NCBI GenBank assembly: GCA_018062725.1
Contig: JAGORP010000055.1
Span: 1 to 13,943 of the forward strand
Origin: Flavobacterium sp.
Lineage (GTDB): Bacteria; Bacteroidota; Bacteroidia; Flavobacteriales; Flavobacteriaceae
Direction of reading: 5' to 3'
DNA: 13,943 nt
The translations under genes were made by a program, and so were the position numbers. Within the stretch, counting starts at the first letter, position 1. Every line of letters starts with the position of its first letter. Of the stretch, positions 1 through 6,506 are shown piece by piece. The notes beneath the pieces are model-generated. The model saw only the letters and a list, made by a program, of their open reading frames with translations. It was not told the origin of the DNA and did not search any database.

Positions 1-859
1 CTTTCATTACGCCATCACGTTGTGCTTGAGATAAGTCACCGTGTAAAGCTGCAGCACTGTATCCGTCTTCGATTAATTTTTCTGCAACGGCCTGTGTATC
101 ACGTTTTGTTCTACAAAAAACTACTGAGAAAATATCTGGATTAGCATCGGCTAAACGTTTCAAAGCTTCGTAACGATCACGAGCATTTACCAAGTAAAAT
201 TCATGAGATACGGTTTTAGAACCTGAATTCTTAGATCCTACAGTAACTTCTGCAGGGTCATGCATGAATTTTTTAGCAATACGCGCTACTTCTGCAGGCA
301 TTGTAGCCGAGAATAACCACGTGTTTTTTTCGTCTGGAGTATCGGATAAAATCGATACGATGTCTTCATAAAAGCCCATGTTTAACATCTCATCGGCTTC
401 GTCAAGAATACAAAAGTTGATGTTTTTGATGTTTACAAGACCACGATTAATCATGTCTTGCATTCTTCCTGGAGTGGCTACAATAATTTGTGCTCCTCTT
501 TTAATTTCTCGGGCTTGTTCTGTAATGCTTGCACCACCATAAACTGCCACGGTATGTAACCCTTTTATGTACTTTGAGTATAGTTTAATCTCGTTGGTGA
601 TTTGTAAGCATAGCTCACGCGTTGGGGATAAAATTAACGCTTGGGTACTTCTGTCTTCAGCATCAATTTTTTGAATTAGCGGAAAACCAAAAGCTGCCGT
701 TTTCCCTGTTCCTGTTTGTGCTAATGCGACTAAGTCTGTGTTTTGTTCCAATAGTACTGGAATCGCTTTTTCTTGCACTTCTGACGGATTCTCAAATCCT
801 AGATCCTTGATCGCCAGCAGTAACGATTCATTCAGACCTAATTGTTCAAATTTATTCAT
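1..859 (-). CDS. DEAD-box ATP-dependent RNA helicase, N-terminal part (cut by window edge)
   Basis: ATP-dependent remodelling of RNA duplexes in the cytoplasm (ribosome assembly, mRNA turnover or cold adaptation). The 286 visible codons read without interruption from an ATG at 859. In order they show the Q-motif region (FENPSEVQ, 22-29), motif I AQTGTGKT (47-54), motif Ia PTREL (79-83), motif Ib ATPGR (128-132), motif II DEAD (153-156), motif III SAT (184-186), then the start of the second RecA domain with VVFCRTKRD (246-254) and ALHGDLSQ (271-278). All key ATPase residues are present. The C-terminus lies beyond position 1, so the tail that separates DeaD/CsdA from RhlE or DbpA types cannot be seen and I give no symbol. 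Transcription probably starts from the TAnnTTTG element 21 bases upstream of the ATG. The family call is secure; the exact paralogue is not. Confidence 0.97.
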   Translation of the reverse strand, partial: MNKFEQLGLNESLLLAIKDLGFENPSEVQEKAIPVLLEQNTDLVALAQTGTGKTAAFGFPLIQKIDAEDRSTQALILSPTRELCLQITNEIKLYSKYIKGLHTVAVYGGASITEQAREIKRGAQIIVATPGRMQDMINRGLVNIKNINFCILDEADEMLNMGFYEDIVSILSDTPDEKNTWLFSATMPAEVARIAKKFMHDPAEVTVGSKNSGSKTVSHEFYLVNARDRYEALKRLADANPDIFSVVFCRTKRDTQAVAEKLIEDGYSAAALHGDLSQAQRDGVMK

Positions 860-879
860 AAATTATTTTAAATTGGGTG

Positions 880-887
880 CAAAAGTA
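880..887 (-). promoter_or_regulatory. -7 promoter element of the DEAD-box helicase gene
   Basis: Read on the - strand this is TACTTTTG, a perfect match to the Bacteroidetes primary-sigma -7 consensus TAnnTTTG, and it is followed by GCA. It ends 20 bases before the helicase ATG, giving a short leader. I see no good TTG at the usual -33 distance, so only the -7 half is supported. Confidence 0.7.
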
Positions 888-1020
888 GTGTTTATATTTG
901 GAATAATCTAATTATATTAAATAATTGATTTTTAGATAGTTATTATATTTATAGAAAAGAGAAGAGAAGCAAGAAAAAAGAGTTTTCGGCTAAGTTCTAT
1001 AAATTCTTAATAAAAATTGA

Positions 1021-1593
1021 TTATTTACGTAGAAATTCTATCAATTGTTTTATCGCTTTTCCACGATGGCTGATGATCGATTTTTCTTCCATTGAAAGTT
1101 CGGCAAATGTTTTATTATAACCTTCGGCTACGAAAATAGGATCGTATCCAAAACCGTTGGTACCTTTTTTCTCTTCTATAATAGTTCCGTTGATGATTCC
1201 GGTAAACAAGTGTTGTTCTCCATTTAAGTTCAGTGCGATAACTGTTTTGAAATTGGCTTTTCGATTCGATTTGTCTTTTAAATTTTCTAAAGCCAAATTC
1301 ATGTTGTCGTTATCGTTTCTTTGTGGACCTGCATAGCGAGCGGAAAAAACGCCTGGCTCTTTATTTAAAGCATCTATTTCCAAACCACTATCGTCAGCAA
1401 AACAAGGATAACCAAACTGTTTGGTAACATAATTAGCTTTTAAAACGGCATTGCCTTCAATTGTATCAGCTGTTTCGGGAATGTCTACTGTGCAACCAAT
1501 GTCTTCTAAGCTTAAAATTTGAATGGTTGCGGGTACTAATTGTTGAATCTCTTTGATTTTGTTTTGGTTATTGGAAGCGAAAACGAGTTGCAT
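1021..1593 (-). CDS. rdgB: Non-canonical purine NTP pyrophosphatase (dITP/XTP), RdgB/HAM1 family
   Basis: Hydrolyses dITP, ITP and XTP to the monophosphate plus pyrophosphate, keeping deaminated purines out of DNA and RNA; cytosolic and Mg-dependent. The 190-residue length is normal for the family. Visible signatures: SNNQNK phosphate-binding loop (7-12), TIEGNAVLKA (44-53), FADDSGLEI with the metal/catalytic acidic pair (65-73), YAG (87-89), the base-recognition segment GTNGFGYDPIF (144-154) and SHRGKA near the C-terminus (175-180). The start is the ATG at 1593, because the conserved N-terminal beta strand MQLVFASNN begins there at once. It lies upstream of the helicase on the same strand, but a 161-bp gap with a separate -7 element suggests independent transcription. 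No terminator is obvious after it. Confidence 0.97.
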   Translation of the reverse strand: MQLVFASNNQNKIKEIQQLVPATIQILSLEDIGCTVDIPETADTIEGNAVLKANYVTKQFGYPCFADDSGLEIDALNKEPGVFSARYAGPQRNDNDNMNLALENLKDKSNRKANFKTVIALNLNGEQHLFTGIINGTIIEEKKGTNGFGYDPIFVAEGYNKTFAELSMEEKSIISHRGKAIKQLIEFLRK

Positions 1594-1617
1594 AAATGTT
1601 TATTTTGGCTTGATTTA

Positions 1618-1625
1618 CAAAGATA
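1618..1625 (-). promoter_or_regulatory. -7 promoter element of rdgB
   Basis: On the - strand this reads TATCTTTG, matching TAnnTTTG, and ends 24 bases upstream of the rdgB ATG. The nearest upstream TTG (1654-1652 on the - strand) is 26 bases away, longer than the usual spacing of about 19, so the -33 half is not supported. Confidence 0.55.
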
Positions 1626-1921
1626 ATAGATTTCGCGAAATGAAACTTTAACAAAATATGCGGAAAAACCGTAACCGTAATTGGTAGAGACGCTATAAAT
1701 TTGTCATACGTTCTTATATTAAATAACAAACTAAAAAAAAACTAAAATTTTATTATAGCTTAAAATTGGGTAATAAAGATTAATTTTAGAATAATACTAT
1801 TCAACTATTCATAAGATAGATTCTTCATAAGGTATTAATCCAAAATTGTATTCAAAGTCTTTATTTGATTTAAGTAAAATGTTTTTGGGAATAACTTCAT
1901 CTATTTTAAAATTTTAGTTAT
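1626..1921. other. Intergenic stretch with no recognisable gene
   Basis: This very AT-rich stretch holds no convincing gene. On + there is a possible -7 element TAAATTTG (1696-1703) with no well-placed -33 TTG. A run of 28 open codons (1831-1917) ends in TAG just before the terminator at 1922-1953; its only internal ATG (1879) would give a 12-residue peptide. It could be the tail of a decayed gene or part of a small RNA. Nothing in it resembles a tRNA or a known riboswitch to my eye. Confidence 0.4.
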
Positions 1922-1953
1922 AAAAGCTGCACCTTTTGGTGCAGCTTTTTTTT
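1922..1953 (+). terminator. Rho-independent terminator with no visible upstream gene
   Basis: A perfect 12-bp stem (1922-1933 pairing with 1938-1949, core AGCTGCACC/GGTGCAGCT) closes a TTTT loop and runs into eight T residues on the + strand. On the - strand the T run is only four bases before ATAA, so + is the better direction. No + strand CDS precedes it. Confidence 0.8.
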
Positions 1954-1989
1954 GTGCTATATTTTAAAATGGAAATGTTATAAAAGTAC

Positions 1990-2017
1990 AAAAGCCGACC
2001 TGGAGCGATCGACTTTT
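1990..2017 (-). terminator. Terminator of the DUF2157-GDYXXLXY operon
   Basis: Read on the - strand, an 11-bp stem with two G-U wobbles (AAAAGUCGAUC with GGUCGGCUUUU) closes a six-base loop and is followed by GUACUUUU. On the + strand the same two positions become C-A mismatches, so the fold fixes the direction as -. It lies about 92 bases past the GDYXXLXY stop. A second small hairpin, AATGTG/CACATT (2024-2039), sits just upstream of it in the same 3' UTR. Confidence 0.72.
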
Positions 2018-2108
2018 ATGGTGAATGTGTAACCACATTGCTGTGTCATTCGGTGCAAATGTAAGGTAAATAATTGGTTTGGACTTTAAAAAGCATTTTA
2101 TTTTTAAA

Positions 2109-2681
2109 TTATTTTCTTTTTTTGACATAATCTTTAATCGAGATTCCATCAATCATCACATCTTTAATAATAGCTTCGCCATTTTTTACAGCAACAAGCG
2201 CATACACATTTTTGGAAGTATCTCTAACAGATGAATTATAAGATTCTTCTGCTTTTGGCGCTTTGTACTCGTTCATGTAATATCTATTAAATGGAAAATT
2301 GAGGTTCACAAAAAAACGTTTGTCGTTTTCTGAGACGCGATAGCTGTACAGCGATTTTATTGTTATGTAATCTTCTTGCGGAATTGATTTTCGACGAAGT
2401 TTCACAATTTTAGCAAATCCTTTTTTATCAGTTCCTAAAACAGCAACATAACTTTCATTTTCTACAATGGAATCTTTGGTGTAAATAGTGCTTTCATCAA
2501 AATTTAAATAAATGTATTTGCCTCTAAATGCATCATAAGGATCTATTGGTTGTGCTCTAAATTTGTAAAGTTTTCCTGTTGAAAGAATAGCATTGTTGTG
2601 GAATATCATTTGAATGGGTACTGCCAATTGTACTATCGCCAAGATTAAAAAAGCGATGATGATTATGTTTTTATTTTTCAT
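2109..2681 (-). CDS. GDYXXLXY domain protein, membrane-anchored
   Basis: Function unknown. The 190-residue protein has one N-terminal hydrophobic helix (about residues 5-27), either an uncleaved signal anchor or a signal peptide; the rest is probably periplasmic and beta-rich. The family signature appears as GKYIYLNF (54-61), preceded by DPYDAFR, so the name-giving Asp is Lys here and the final Tyr is Phe. Its start overlaps the 3' end of the DUF2157 gene by 11 bp, which indicates translational coupling and a common mRNA. This pairing with DUF2157 recurs widely in bacteria, so the two products probably act together in the envelope. A terminator follows at 1990-2017. Confidence 0.88.
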   Translation of the reverse strand: MKNKNIIIIAFLILAIVQLAVPIQMIFHNNAILSTGKLYKFRAQPIDPYDAFRGKYIYLNFDESTIYTKDSIVENESYVAVLGTDKKGFAKIVKLRRKSIPQEDYITIKSLYSYRVSENDKRFFVNLNFPFNRYYMNEYKAPKAEESYNSSVRDTSKNVYALVAVKNGEAIIKDVMIDGISIKDYVKKRK

Positions 2682-3954
2682 TGTGTTTGCGCTTTTTAAG
2701 TAAATAATAATTTAGCAAGAAGAAACCCAATCCAATGCCAATAAAGAGCAAGCCTCTGATGATAAAACTCATTTCGGTATCGAAAAATCTACAAATTACT
2801 AAAATAGTGATGCAAATTAGTCCGAAGTTTAATTTGTATAAACTATTGGTTTCAGCGCCTTTTCGAATTTCAAATACTCCAATAAATAAAAGAAATAGAT
2901 TCGTAATTGTAACTAGAAATCCCGCTGCTACATTAGTATTTGTAAAAAAGAGGAATGTAATTACCAGGAAAGCGAATCCAATAGGGTTTATTTTCAGAAT
3001 TTCCGTTTTTTGAATTTGTTTGAAAAGTAAAAATCCAGCTAATAGAAAGAAAAGAGTGTAAATTGTTAATTCCAAATACGAATATGCTATAGCTTGTCTC
3101 TGAAATTCAACCCACGGCGCTTTAAAACTCAAAATAAAAAGTAAAATTAAAGTACCTACTTTTCCGAGTAACCAATATGCATTTCGGTTTTGATAAAGTT
3201 GAATAAAGAAACGTTGTTTGCCCATGAAATAGAAAACGGCCAGTATAACAGCAAAACCAACAATCATTAGGTTATTCGATTTTGAAGCAATACTCGGAAA
3301 ACAAATTAAAATAGAAGCTGCTAAAAAACAATGATGAAATCTCGTAAAATTTGATTTCGGAAGCTCTTTTAACAACGAATAATAGTGTGGAATAATTGTT
3401 AACAGAAGTAACCAGCAATATAAATTTTGAGTTTTGGGATAATCGTAATTGGTTACATTGCAATACCATGTAATTCCCGCAATGCACAATAAAGAAACAA
3501 ATGACGAACGCAGGATATAAATTAAGGGTAAGGAAAGTAAAATCCAAGTTAGTAAAAATGTTGGAAAATCACCATTAATGTTATAGACTTGCGCAATTAA
3601 CGAGATGGATGCGGCAATAGCAAACAGTAAGAAAGTAGCGCTACTTTCACGCCAAGAAACGGATTCCTGTTTTTTTGTAAGCGAATAAAAACAAGCGATT
3701 TGTCCTAACACTAGCGGGATAATTGAAAAAATAGTTTTGATAAAAACAGAAAAATCATCCCAATTGTGTGCTAAAATCAAAATAATACCTAATCCACCCA
3801 ATAAAGCTCCTATAATTCCGAAAATAGTAAAGAGTCTATTAGAATTTTCCTCAGGTTTTTTTTGATAGTAATTTTTGATGTTTTGTGCGACTTCTTCCGA
3901 GATAATTTTCTTTGCCACTAACTCGGGAAGTTCTTTTAAAATGGTATTTGACAT
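2671..3954 (-). CDS. DUF2157 domain polytopic membrane protein
   Basis: Inner-membrane protein of unknown function, 427 residues. An N-terminal amphipathic, charged cytoplasmic segment (about 1-40) of the DUF2157 type is followed by a Gly-rich first membrane helix (about 42-62) and the family motif AHNWDDFS (62-69). About ten to twelve further hydrophobic helices follow, ending in a Lys/Arg-rich tail. The start is the ATG at 3954, the first in frame with the conserved N-terminus. It is the first gene of a two-gene - strand operon and overlaps the GDYXXLXY gene by 11 bp. A near-match -7 element lies 20 bases upstream. The domain call rests on the N-terminal region and on the partner gene. Confidence 0.87.
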   Translation of the reverse strand: MSNTILKELPELVAKKIISEEVAQNIKNYYQKKPEENSNRLFTIFGIIGALLGGLGIILILAHNWDDFSVFIKTIFSIIPLVLGQIACFYSLTKKQESVSWRESSATFLLFAIAASISLIAQVYNINGDFPTFLLTWILLSLPLIYILRSSFVSLLCIAGITWYCNVTNYDYPKTQNLYCWLLLLTIIPHYYSLLKELPKSNFTRFHHCFLAASILICFPSIASKSNNLMIVGFAVILAVFYFMGKQRFFIQLYQNRNAYWLLGKVGTLILLFILSFKAPWVEFQRQAIAYSYLELTIYTLFFLLAGFLLFKQIQKTEILKINPIGFAFLVITFLFFTNTNVAAGFLVTITNLFLLFIGVFEIRKGAETNSLYKLNFGLICITILVICRFFDTEMSFIIRGLLFIGIGLGFFLLNYYLLKKRKHNEK

Positions 3955-3974
3955 ACGGGTGTTTTATAAGGTAT

Positions 3975-3982
3975 CTAAATTA
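3975..3982 (-). promoter_or_regulatory. Possible -7 element for the DUF2157 operon
   Basis: The - strand reads TAATTTAG, one base off TAnnTTTG, ending 20 bases upstream of the DUF2157 ATG. Position is right for a promoter but the match is imperfect and no -33 TTG is evident. Confidence 0.35.
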
Positions 3983-4036
3983 CTATTTTTTTAAAATATA
4001 TCTATAAAATAATGGTAGTTAATCTATTTTAATTTA

Positions 4037-4044
4037 TAATTTTG
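4037..4044 (+). promoter_or_regulatory. -7 promoter element of the oxoamine synthase gene
   Basis: TAATTTTG is a perfect TAnnTTTG match, placed 24 bases before the ATG at 4069. Its last three bases are the TTG that a naive gene finder would take as a start codon, which argues that translation begins downstream at 4069. No clear -33 TTG is seen. Confidence 0.65.
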
Positions 4045-4068
4045 CGAGGCTTAAAAATCAATTTTGAA

Positions 4069-5328
4069 ATGGTAAAAGATTTATTTGAAAGAATTCAAAA
4101 CAATAAAGGCCCGCTAGGAAAATGGGCTTCTCAAGCAGAAGGTTACTTTGTTTTTCCTAAGTTAGAAGGAGAACTTGGACCACGTATGAAGTTTCACGGA
4201 AAAGAAATTTTAAACTGGTCAATTAACGATTATTTAGGTTTAGCCAACCATCCAGAAGTGCGTAAAGCCGATACTGATGCGGCAATTCAATATGGCGCAG
4301 CGTACCCAATGGGTGCTCGTATGATGTCGGGTCATACCAATTATCATGAACAATTAGAAAATGAATTAGCGGCTTTCGTAATGAAAGAATCGGCTTATTT
4401 ATTGAATTTTGGTTACCAAGGAATGGTGTCTATCATCGATGCGTTGGTGACTAAAAATGATATTATTGTCTATGATGTTGATTCGCATGCTTGTATCATC
4501 GACGGAGTTCGTTTGCATATGGGTAAACGTTTTACTTACAAGCACAATGACTTGGAAAGTATGGAGAAAAACTTACAGCGTGCTACCAAAATGGCTCAAG
4601 AAACGGGAGGTGGAATTTTATTCATCACCGAGGGTGTTTTTGGAATGCGTGGTCAGCAAGGTAAATTGAAAGAAATTGTAGAAATGAAGAAAAAATACAA
4701 TTTCCGTTTGTTGGTCGATGACGCTCATGGTTTCGGGACACTTGGAAAAACAGGTGCTGGAGCAGGTGAGGAGCAAGGATGTCAAGACGGAATTGATGTT
4801 TATTTCTCTACTTTTGCAAAATCGATGGCAAATATTGGGGCATTTGTTGCTGCTGATAAAGATATCATCGATTATTTAAAATATAATTTGCGTTCGCAAA
4901 TGTTTGCCAAAGCCTTACCAATGATTCAAACTATTGGTTCGTTAAAACGTTTGGAGTTATTACGTCAATCTTCTGAAATTAAAGATAAATTGTGGGTGAA
5001 TGTAAATGCCTTGCAAAATGGTTTAAAAGAAAAAGGATTTAACATTGGCGATACCAACACTTGTATTACACCAGTTTACTTAGAAGGTTCTATTCCGGAA
5101 GCGATGGTTATGGTGAACGACTTACGTGAAAATTATGGTATTTTCTTGTCGATTGTTGTGTATCCGGTAATTCCAAAAGGAATTATTTTATTGCGTATGA
5201 TTCCTACCGCTTCACACACAATCGCTGATATTGATGAGACATTGGCAGCTTTTGAAGCGATTCGCGAAAAATTAGTTAACGGTACCTATAAAGCATTAGC
5301 CGAAGCAAATGTTGAAAATGTTTCCTAA
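4069..5328 (+). CDS. PLP-dependent alpha-oxoamine synthase (KBL/AONS/SPT-like; candidate cysteate acyltransferase)
   Basis: Condenses an amino acid with an acyl thioester, with loss of CO2, using pyridoxal phosphate; cytosolic or membrane-associated. The 419-residue product carries the fold-type I landmarks: WSINDYLGL near the N-terminus, DSHAC with the ring-stacking His140, DDAHGFGT with the PLP-binding Asp217 and His220, and FSTFAKSM with the Schiff-base Lys251. Start: the frame opens at a TTG (4042), but that codon lies inside the -7 element, so I chose the ATG at 4069. The glycine-rich GSGGSR segment common in KBL and SPT is replaced by YPMGARMMSG, so plain glycine C-acetyltransferase is less likely. 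Flavobacteria make sulfonolipids through a PLP enzyme of this superfamily that joins cysteate to an acyl chain (SulA type); that role is inferred. It is monocistronic and converges on the acyltransferase gene. Confidence 0.9.
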   Translation: MVKDLFERIQNNKGPLGKWASQAEGYFVFPKLEGELGPRMKFHGKEILNWSINDYLGLANHPEVRKADTDAAIQYGAAYPMGARMMSGHTNYHEQLENELAAFVMKESAYLLNFGYQGMVSIIDALVTKNDIIVYDVDSHACIIDGVRLHMGKRFTYKHNDLESMEKNLQRATKMAQETGGGILFITEGVFGMRGQQGKLKEIVEMKKKYNFRLLVDDAHGFGTLGKTGAGAGEEQGCQDGIDVYFSTFAKSMANIGAFVAADKDIIDYLKYNLRSQMFAKALPMIQTIGSLKRLELLRQSSEIKDKLWVNVNALQNGLKEKGFNIGDTNTCITPVYLEGSIPEAMVMVNDLRENYGIFLSIVVYPVIPKGIILLRMIPTASHTIADIDETLAAFEAIREKLVNGTYKALAEANVENVS

Positions 5329-5346
5329 GCATTATACTTTATAACT

Positions 5347-5378
5347 AAAAAACCATCAGTTTGTGCTGATGGTTTTTT
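5347..5378. terminator. Bidirectional terminator between convergent genes
   Basis: The core CCATCAG (5353-5359) pairs with CTGATGG (5366-5372) and is extended by A6/T6 flanks to a 13-bp stem with a six-base loop. T runs follow on both strands, so it serves the oxoamine synthase (+) and the acyltransferase operon (-), whose stops lie 18 and 4 bases from its edges. Confidence 0.88.
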
Positions 5379-5382
5379 TATT

Positions 5383-6501
5383 TTAAATCATTTTTAAATA
5401 GGTTCTTCTTCTTCTGAATACAACCGGGTTGAAGTTTTTCCAAAGCAATTGAATGGCAATATTGTCTTCCAATTCGGGTGTTCTTATGCAGTTTTCTATT
5501 CCTTTTTCGGTAAATGTGGTGTAGTTCTCTTTAAAAATAATAGAATGAACTCCTTTGTTTTGATAGTCAGGATGCACCCCAATTAAGTAAAAAAGTACTT
5601 CTTTGCTGTTTTTTCGAGCATTGAGCATGTGAAATAAACCAAACGGAAATAATTTCCCGTTTGCTTTTTGTAAGGCTTCCGAAAACGAAGGCATTACAAT
5701 ACTAAAAGCAACTAAATTATCATCTTTATCAACGACAAATTTGATGTATTCAGGATTGATAAAACTGATGTACTTCTTTTTAAAGAATTCTTTCTGTGAA
5801 TCGGTTATGGCTACAAAAGACGATAAATTAGCATAGGATTCATTAAACAAATCAAACATTTTGTCTACATAAGGCATAATGTCTTTTGTTTTGGTAAAGT
5901 TTAAAGGGCGAAGTTGGTACCGTTTTTTGATCACTTCTTGAGCCTTGTCAAAAAACTCCAGTTTTACGTTTTTGAATGGAAATTTATTTTCCAAATATTC
6001 TTTTTCTTTTACATAGCCCAATTGCTCTAAATGCTCTTTGTAATACGGATAGTTGTACCAAGTAATCATTGAGCCAATTTCGTCAAATCCTTCTGTTAAT
6101 ACTCCAACTTTGTCCAAATTGGAAAATCCCATTGGACCTTCAATATGTTCAAGTTTGTTTTTAACGCCCAATTCTTTAACTTTTTCTAATAAAGCTTTGG
6201 TCACTTCAACATCGTCTATAACATCCCACCAGCCAAAACGAACTTTCTTTTTTCCTTGTTTGTTGACTTCGTCCCAATTGATAATGGCAGCAATTCGGCC
6301 CACAATTTCATTATTTTTATAAGCCAAATAAAAATAAGCTTCAGCAGTTTCAAAAGCAGGATTTTTAGTCGGATTAAAAGTGTCTAATTCATCTTGAATT
6401 AACGGTGGAACCCAGTATTTATGGTCTTTATATAGCTTAAACGGAAACTTTACATACTCTTTTAAAAGTTGTTTGGTATTGGCTTCGATAATTGTAATCA
6501 T
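5383..6501 (-). CDS. GNAT-superfamily acyltransferase, two-lobed, about 370 residues
   Basis: Probable acyl-CoA-dependent acyltransferase of unknown substrate; no signal peptide or membrane helix, so cytosolic or peripheral. The N-terminal half has FPFKLYKDHKYWVPPL (19-34), NEIVGRIAAIIN (64-75) and GPMGFSN (122-128), followed by a conserved-looking GFDE. The C-terminal half has a GNAT motif A variant, VHPDYQNKGV (309-318), where acyl-CoA pyrophosphate would bind; the usual R/QxxGxG/A is reduced to QNKGV. Its ATG follows the barrel-protein stop by only five bases, so the two are co-transcribed. It converges on the oxoamine synthase. Bacterial ceramide synthases have been described as GNAT-like proteins; from memory this protein may be related, which would fit an N-acylation step in sulfonolipid or sphingolipid synthesis. 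That link is inference. GNAT family membership is fairly firm. Confidence 0.8.
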   Translation of the reverse strand: MITIIEANTKQLLKEYVKFPFKLYKDHKYWVPPLIQDELDTFNPTKNPAFETAEAYFYLAYKNNEIVGRIAAIINWDEVNKQGKKKVRFGWWDVIDDVEVTKALLEKVKELGVKNKLEHIEGPMGFSNLDKVGVLTEGFDEIGSMITWYNYPYYKEHLEQLGYVKEKEYLENKFPFKNVKLEFFDKAQEVIKKRYQLRPLNFTKTKDIMPYVDKMFDLFNESYANLSSFVAITDSQKEFFKKKYISFINPEYIKFVVDKDDNLVAFSIVMPSFSEALQKANGKLFPFGLFHMLNARKNSKEVLFYLIGVHPDYQNKGVHSIIFKENYTTFTEKGIENCIRTPELEDNIAIQLLWKNFNPVVFRRRRTYLKMI

Positions 6502-6506
6502 GCTTG

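Noticed and set aside
622..810. Open + strand frame of 62 codons
   Set aside because: Lies antisense to the helicase Walker A region, which reads with all motifs intact; it has no homologue-like features.
1683..1693. GGTAGAGACGC, like one arm of a known intergenic repeat
   Set aside because: The complementary arm is missing, so it cannot be called from 11 bases.
1831..1917. 28-codon open stretch before the orphan terminator
   Set aside because: Only one internal ATG, giving 12 residues; no recognisable motif. Kept as part of the small RNA/remnant finding rather than called a gene.
1990..2060. Possible tRNA or tmRNA end
   Set aside because: No acceptor stem, T-loop or CCA-like end could be fitted; the folds are a terminator and a small hairpin.
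1964..2152. Open - strand frame of 62 codons across the GDYXXLXY 3' end
   Set aside because: Overlaps the real gene in another frame and runs through the terminator hairpin; the hairpins explain the sequence better.
4042..4068. N-terminal extension of the oxoamine synthase from a TTG
   Set aside because: The TTG is part of the -7 element and the nine added residues are not expected in the family.
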